Shown piece after piece: positions 62,001 to 64,000 of a stretch of 64,000 nt of DNA; the first letter of the stretch is position 1; the number at the start of each line of letters is the position of its first letter. Made by a program: the position numbers and the translations under genes. Source of the DNA: Ovis canadensis (taxonomy: Eukaryota; Chordata; Mammalia; Artiodactyla; Bovidae); contig NC_091245.1 of assembly GCF_042477335.2 (NCBI RefSeq), positions 29,398,501 to 29,462,500 of the forward strand, read 5' to 3'. The notes beneath the pieces were generated by a model that had not been told where the DNA came from, did no database searches, and worked only from the letters and a program-made list of their open reading frames with translations.

Positions 62001-63522
62001 TGAAAACAAAGAGACAAGGGACCCCCTGACCCTGATACTCTTGCACACGCAGTTACACAGGACTAGACACGCAATGCCCCGAACCTGCACACACTCACCA
62101 CGTAGGTACCGGGTGATGAGGAGGAGTATGGAATCTAGAAACAAGAAAGGGGTGAACCACGGGTCAGAGACACCTCCTCCAACAGGCAATGTGTGCTCTG
62201 CCTACCAAATCCTCTTGGGGACACAACCCCACTCTCGATGGGAAACACACTGAGCCACCTGGTGTCTCTAGGAGGGCCAAGGATGTGAGCAGAGTCCTGT
62301 TCCTCTACTGAACTGGTCCCAGAGCCTTGGCAGGGAACCTTGGGCACAGGAGACCCTCTAGTTCAAGGACAGGAAAGCGAGAGCTTAGCCCCACCCCTTG
62401 GCTTCCTGCCCTGGACTGTCTGCGCTGAGCCCCCTCCCAACTCCCTCCTCTGAGTGCTGAAGGCCGGCCCTGCCAAGCAAGAGGAGGCCAGCAGGAGTGC
62501 CTGTATGGACAGGACTGAGCCCGGCTTCCAGCTCACACCCCAGCTCCTGCAGAGCCCGATGGGTCTAGCGTGCTACTCCCAAATCTCCCCCTACAGACAG
62601 GCTTCTCCTTGGAAGCATCAGGTGGAATTCTGCTGCATCCCACTCCCCGTGACACCTCCAACCTGGGGACAGGAACCACCCTGCACCCTGGAACCTCACC
62701 CACCCCTAGCAAACAGAACCCCCCATGCCCAACCTGGGTACTCACTGAGTTAGCACTGTTAGGATTGGGCCAGGGTCTGCCAGCTCCCGGGCCCCTGAGA
62801 GAAGGAGAGAGAGATGAAAACAATGAAAAAGATGCTATAAATGCCAACATGGTAGCGCCAGCAGGGGCAGAACAAGAGGGCCAAAATCACCAACAGGAAG
62901 TCCTTCATATAGTCCTAGGACTGGGGTAAAAACATGTGCTCCCACGGGTAGAAACCTACAGACCCCTGTACATTATATGCAAAATCTGTGAAGAACAGCA
63001 TTTCCTCTGCAAGTGCATTTTCCTAAGAAGGACACAGATATTCACAGGGATCTACTACCACACAAGTGCTACACCACTGAAGCACTCAACGAGGGGTACA
63101 GGGCTCCAAACTTGAGCCTGCCACTTGCAGCTGTGGGAGCCTGGGCGAGTTACTTCACCTCTCTGTGCCTTAGTTACCCCATCTGACAACAGAGCATACT
63201 AAGCACTTCACAGGGTTATTATGAAGATGAGGTGAGTTAATCCATGAAGCAAGCTCAGACCTGTGCCTGGCATAGACAAGCCCTATATGGGGGTCTATGA
63301 GGTCTTGTCACCAGTACGCTCAACATCCTCACTCTACTGATGGGGAGACTGAGGTCCAGAGAGGTGTCAGTGATTCCTGCGATCATGAGTCTCTCAGTGG
63401 GGACAGGGGGTGGGGACACCCATGGGCTCTGGGCTGCCAGCAGGGCTGTGGCCTTACATGTTAATCCCGGGCATGGCGGGGCCGAGGGAATTGGGTGGTG
63501 GTCTCATGCCGCTGCCGTAATT
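50005..63522 (-). CDS. SSBP3: SSBP3, single-stranded DNA-binding protein 3 (3' part: last nine coding exons and 3' UTR)
   Basis: Nine small exons join into 516 nt (171 residues plus stop) with consistent phases. They are 63522-63458, 62794-62746, 62134-62099, 61577-61523, 60229-60159, 53083-53005, 52786-52758, 52639-52538 and 51696-51667. The product is the Gly/Pro/Met-rich C-terminal half of SSBP3 (SSDP1/CSDP), from NYGSGMRPPPNSLGPAMPGI to FLHSFQNDNYSPSMTMSV. SSBP proteins bind LDB1 through an N-terminal LUFS/LisH domain, stabilise LDB1-LIM-homeodomain complexes in the nucleus, and act through a proline-rich C-terminus. Only the C-terminal part is visible here; the LisH exons lie beyond 64000. 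No frame damage. The 3' end at 50005 is inferred from an ATTAAA signal. The gene converges on MRPL37. Confidence 0.95.
50024..50029 (-). terminator. SSBP3: Candidate distal SSBP3 poly(A) signal (ATTAAA)
   Basis: Minus strand ATTAAA, followed downstream by a G/T-rich tract (the complement of 49960-49995, reading like tgtttgggggaacgtgggtt). Confidence 0.5.
51049..51054 (-). terminator. SSBP3: Candidate proximal SSBP3 poly(A) signal (AATAAA)
   Basis: Minus-strand AATAAA within an (AAT)-rich stretch. It could give a 3' UTR of about 0.6 kb. Confidence 0.35.
51478..51483 (-). terminator. SSBP3: Candidate early SSBP3 poly(A) signal (AATAAA)
   Basis: Minus-strand gcaataaaaagg about 185 nt after the stop codon. 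Use would give a very short 3' UTR. Confidence 0.3.
51667..51696 (-). CDS. SSBP3: SSBP3 last coding exon (YSPSMTMSV and stop)
   Basis: 30 coding nt after acceptor tcccttcag|tat, ending in TGA at 51669-51667. The same exon continues into the 3' UTR. Confidence 0.94.
   Translation of the reverse strand, partial: YSPSMTMSV
51697..52537. other. SSBP3 intron before last exon
   Basis: GC-rich, with no repeat or exon recognised. Confidence 0.5.
52538..52639 (-). CDS. SSBP3: SSBP3 coding exon encoding NSPNNISGISNPPGTPRDDG...
   Basis: 102 nt (34 codons), phase 0 at both ends, acceptor tctctgcag|aat, donor AAT|gtaagt. Ends with FLHSFQNDN. Confidence 0.94.
52758..52786 (-). CDS. SSBP3: SSBP3 29-nt microexon encoding GSGDIDGLPK
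   Basis: 29 nt between ccttccag and AAAA|gtgagt. With one base from the preceding exon it encodes ten residues. Skipping would shift the frame. Confidence 0.92.
53005..53083 (-). CDS. SSBP3: SSBP3 coding exon encoding FPMGPGSDGPMGGMGGMEPH...
   Basis: 79 nt, acceptor tcccacag|ttc, donor TTAG|gtaagt. Met/Gly-rich repeat, then HHMNGSL. Confidence 0.93.
54483..54710 (+). mobile_element. CHR-type tRNA-Glu SINE
   Basis: Signature gagttctctggcagtccagt and ggttaagaatccaccttgca, then gagcaactaagcccgcgtgc and an A-rich tail with aataaataaaa. Confidence 0.8.
54715..56320 (-). mobile_element. LINE-1 3' half, antisense on the + strand
   Basis: Reverse-complement L1 3' UTR and ORF2 end: gtataattc-type acaattcagtggttgttagt, atgttcccatgagcagcacg, taattctttacacgtttaca, and ggtccagcttcatccatctg. 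Split by a Bov-tA dimer at 55040-55313. Confidence 0.75.
55040..55313 (+). mobile_element. Bov-tA SINE dimer with 9-bp target-site duplication
   Basis: Two Bov-tA monomers in tandem joined by a gcatgcatgcatgcc linker, with a leading CTG repeat. The host L1 word agatttagc is duplicated at 55031-55039 and 55314-55322, so the dimer inserted as one unit. Confidence 0.9.
59650..59932. repeat. SSBP3 intronic minisatellite (about 31-32 bp) with poly-G tract
   Basis: Units share cacagtgaggctgggcacca or variants (cacggtgtggctgggcacca, aacagtgaggctgggcgcca) followed by ggcggtccg or ggcatccc/gggtccc. Two unit types alternate in the right half. An uninterrupted run of 20 G at 59718-59737, then A and seven more G, lies inside one unit. 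Confidence 0.92.
60159..60229 (-). CDS. SSBP3: SSBP3 coding exon encoding STNSSDNIYTMINPVPPGGSRSN
   Basis: 71 nt, acceptor ttctacag|att, donor AAC|gtaagt. It completes an Asp codon, then encodes 23 residues. The surrounding intron is AT-rich with many TAAT motifs, unlike the GC-rich neighbours. Confidence 0.93.
60230..61522. other. SSBP3 intron
   Basis: AT-rich at its left end (60240-60420), GC-rich thereafter. No exon or recent repeat recognised. Confidence 0.5.
61523..61577 (-). CDS. SSBP3: SSBP3 coding exon encoding GPPGGGGPPGTPIMPSPA
   Basis: 55 nt, acceptor gtctccag|gga, donor GCAG|gtaaga. A Gly/Pro-rich segment. Confidence 0.93.
61578..62745. other. Two SSBP3 introns around the 36-nt exon
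   Basis: Apart from the exon at 62099-62134, no additional exon, RNA gene or repeat was recognised. Confidence 0.5.
62099..62134 (-). CDS. SSBP3: SSBP3 36-nt exon encoding IPYSSSSPGTYV
   Basis: A 12-codon microexon-like unit, phase 0 at both ends, acceptor tttctag|att, donor GTG|gtgagt. Skipping would keep the frame, so it is a candidate for alternative use. Confidence 0.92.
62746..62794 (-). CDS. SSBP3: SSBP3 coding exon encoding GPGAGRPWPNPNSANS
   Basis: 49 nt, acceptor tctctcag|ggg, donor TCA|gtgagt. Its first base completes the Met codon of the previous exon. Confidence 0.93.
62795..63457. other. SSBP3 intron with a MIR
   Basis: A MIR SINE at about 63100-63280 is the only element recognised. 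Confidence 0.5.
63100..63280 (+). repeat. MIR SINE
   Basis: Contains gggcgagttacttcacctct, ctgtgccttagttaccccat, then gggttattatgaagatgagg and a gtgcctggcat end. Confidence 0.75.
63458..63522 (-). CDS. SSBP3: SSBP3 coding exon encoding NYGSGMRPPP...GIN
   Basis: 65 nt, acceptor cgttgcag|aat, donor AT|gtaagg, giving 21 codons plus two bases. It starts in phase 0, so the upstream exon (outside the window) ends on a codon boundary. Confidence 0.93.
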
Positions 63523-64000
63523 CTGCAACGATAACCAAGGGTCAGTCTATGAGAAGAAGAAGGGGCACCAGAGAGAGGAGAGGGAAAAACAAACAGAACA
63601 TAAGGGAGAGGGTTAGTCTGTGAAAAGGATCTGATGAAAAAGTAATACATTCATTTAAAAAAAGAAAAAAAAGAGGGGTGGGAACCAGCTGAGAGGGTCA
63701 CAATAGCAATCCAGCACAGGCGGAAAGCCACAGCTTAGGTGCATCTTCAGGGGCTTCAGGGTGGGTCTCCTGAGAGCATACGGTCGTCCAGCAAGGCGTT
63801 CATGATGCTGGTCGGCACCTGCCCGCAGGTCTCAGGCAGGAAAGGGGAACAGACTCAGCAAGAGGACCGGCTGATGACCACCAGCCACCTTAGACACTCG
63901 GGGAGAACAAACTGCCAGCAGACCAGGGGCTGCATGTGGAGGGAAGGCTCGCATCTGAAAGGCCTGTCCAGTGGCTGTTCCCAAGCCTTGGTGTGGACAG
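63523..64000. other. SSBP3 intron (partial)
   Basis: Contains an A-rich stretch at about 63657-63672. No exon of the SSBP3 N-terminal half was recognised. Confidence 0.5.

Overview
This window is mammalian nuclear DNA from a ruminant. The lineage call rests on the repeats: a 2.5-kb BovB (RTE) retrotransposon, many Bov-tA/BovA SINEs, CHR-type tRNA-Glu SINEs, and older MIR, L2, L1, MER5A and MER20 copies. Cattle or a close bovid is likely, but the species cannot be fixed from the sequence alone. Three multi-exon genes were recognised from spliced exon translations with consistent reading phases: CYB5RL (minus), MRPL37 (plus) and SSBP3 (minus). This order matches the syntenic block on human chromosome 1p32.

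Layout. 1-18560: five coding exons of CYB5RL, an NADH-cytochrome b5 reductase-like flavoprotein; its C-terminal exon lies left of the window. About 23810-24070: a GC-rich head-to-head promoter region between CYB5RL and MRPL37, with a CCAAT box, a YY1-type element and a short upstream ORF. 24069-41165: complete MRPL37 (7 coding exons, 423 codons, mitoribosomal protein mL37), with a poly(A) signal at 41278. 41303-50005: gene-free interval between the convergent MRPL37 and SSBP3 3' ends. About 50005-63522: the SSBP3 3' UTR and its last nine coding exons (171 C-terminal residues); the 5' part of SSBP3 lies beyond the right edge.

The most unusual structure is a minisatellite of about 1.95 kb (15364-17310, 34-bp unit, roughly 57 copies) that directly abuts, and partly overlaps, the 3' end of a CYB5RL coding exon. 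The unit is a copy of that exon-intron junction: the exon's last bases and its 5' splice site have the same sequence as the repeat. So CYB5RL appears to carry dozens of copies of its own splice-donor segment at the start of the next intron. Units near the exon often keep the donor GT, while a nearly homogeneous block at the far end has lost it.

The genes are not functionally linked. CYB5RL is a predicted FAD/NAD(P)H electron-transfer enzyme, MRPL37 a structural protein of the mitochondrial large ribosomal subunit, and SSBP3 a nuclear LDB1/LIM-homeodomain cofactor. Shared regulation is plausible only for the CYB5RL/MRPL37 divergent promoter. Repeat family names and boundaries were judged by eye and are approximate.
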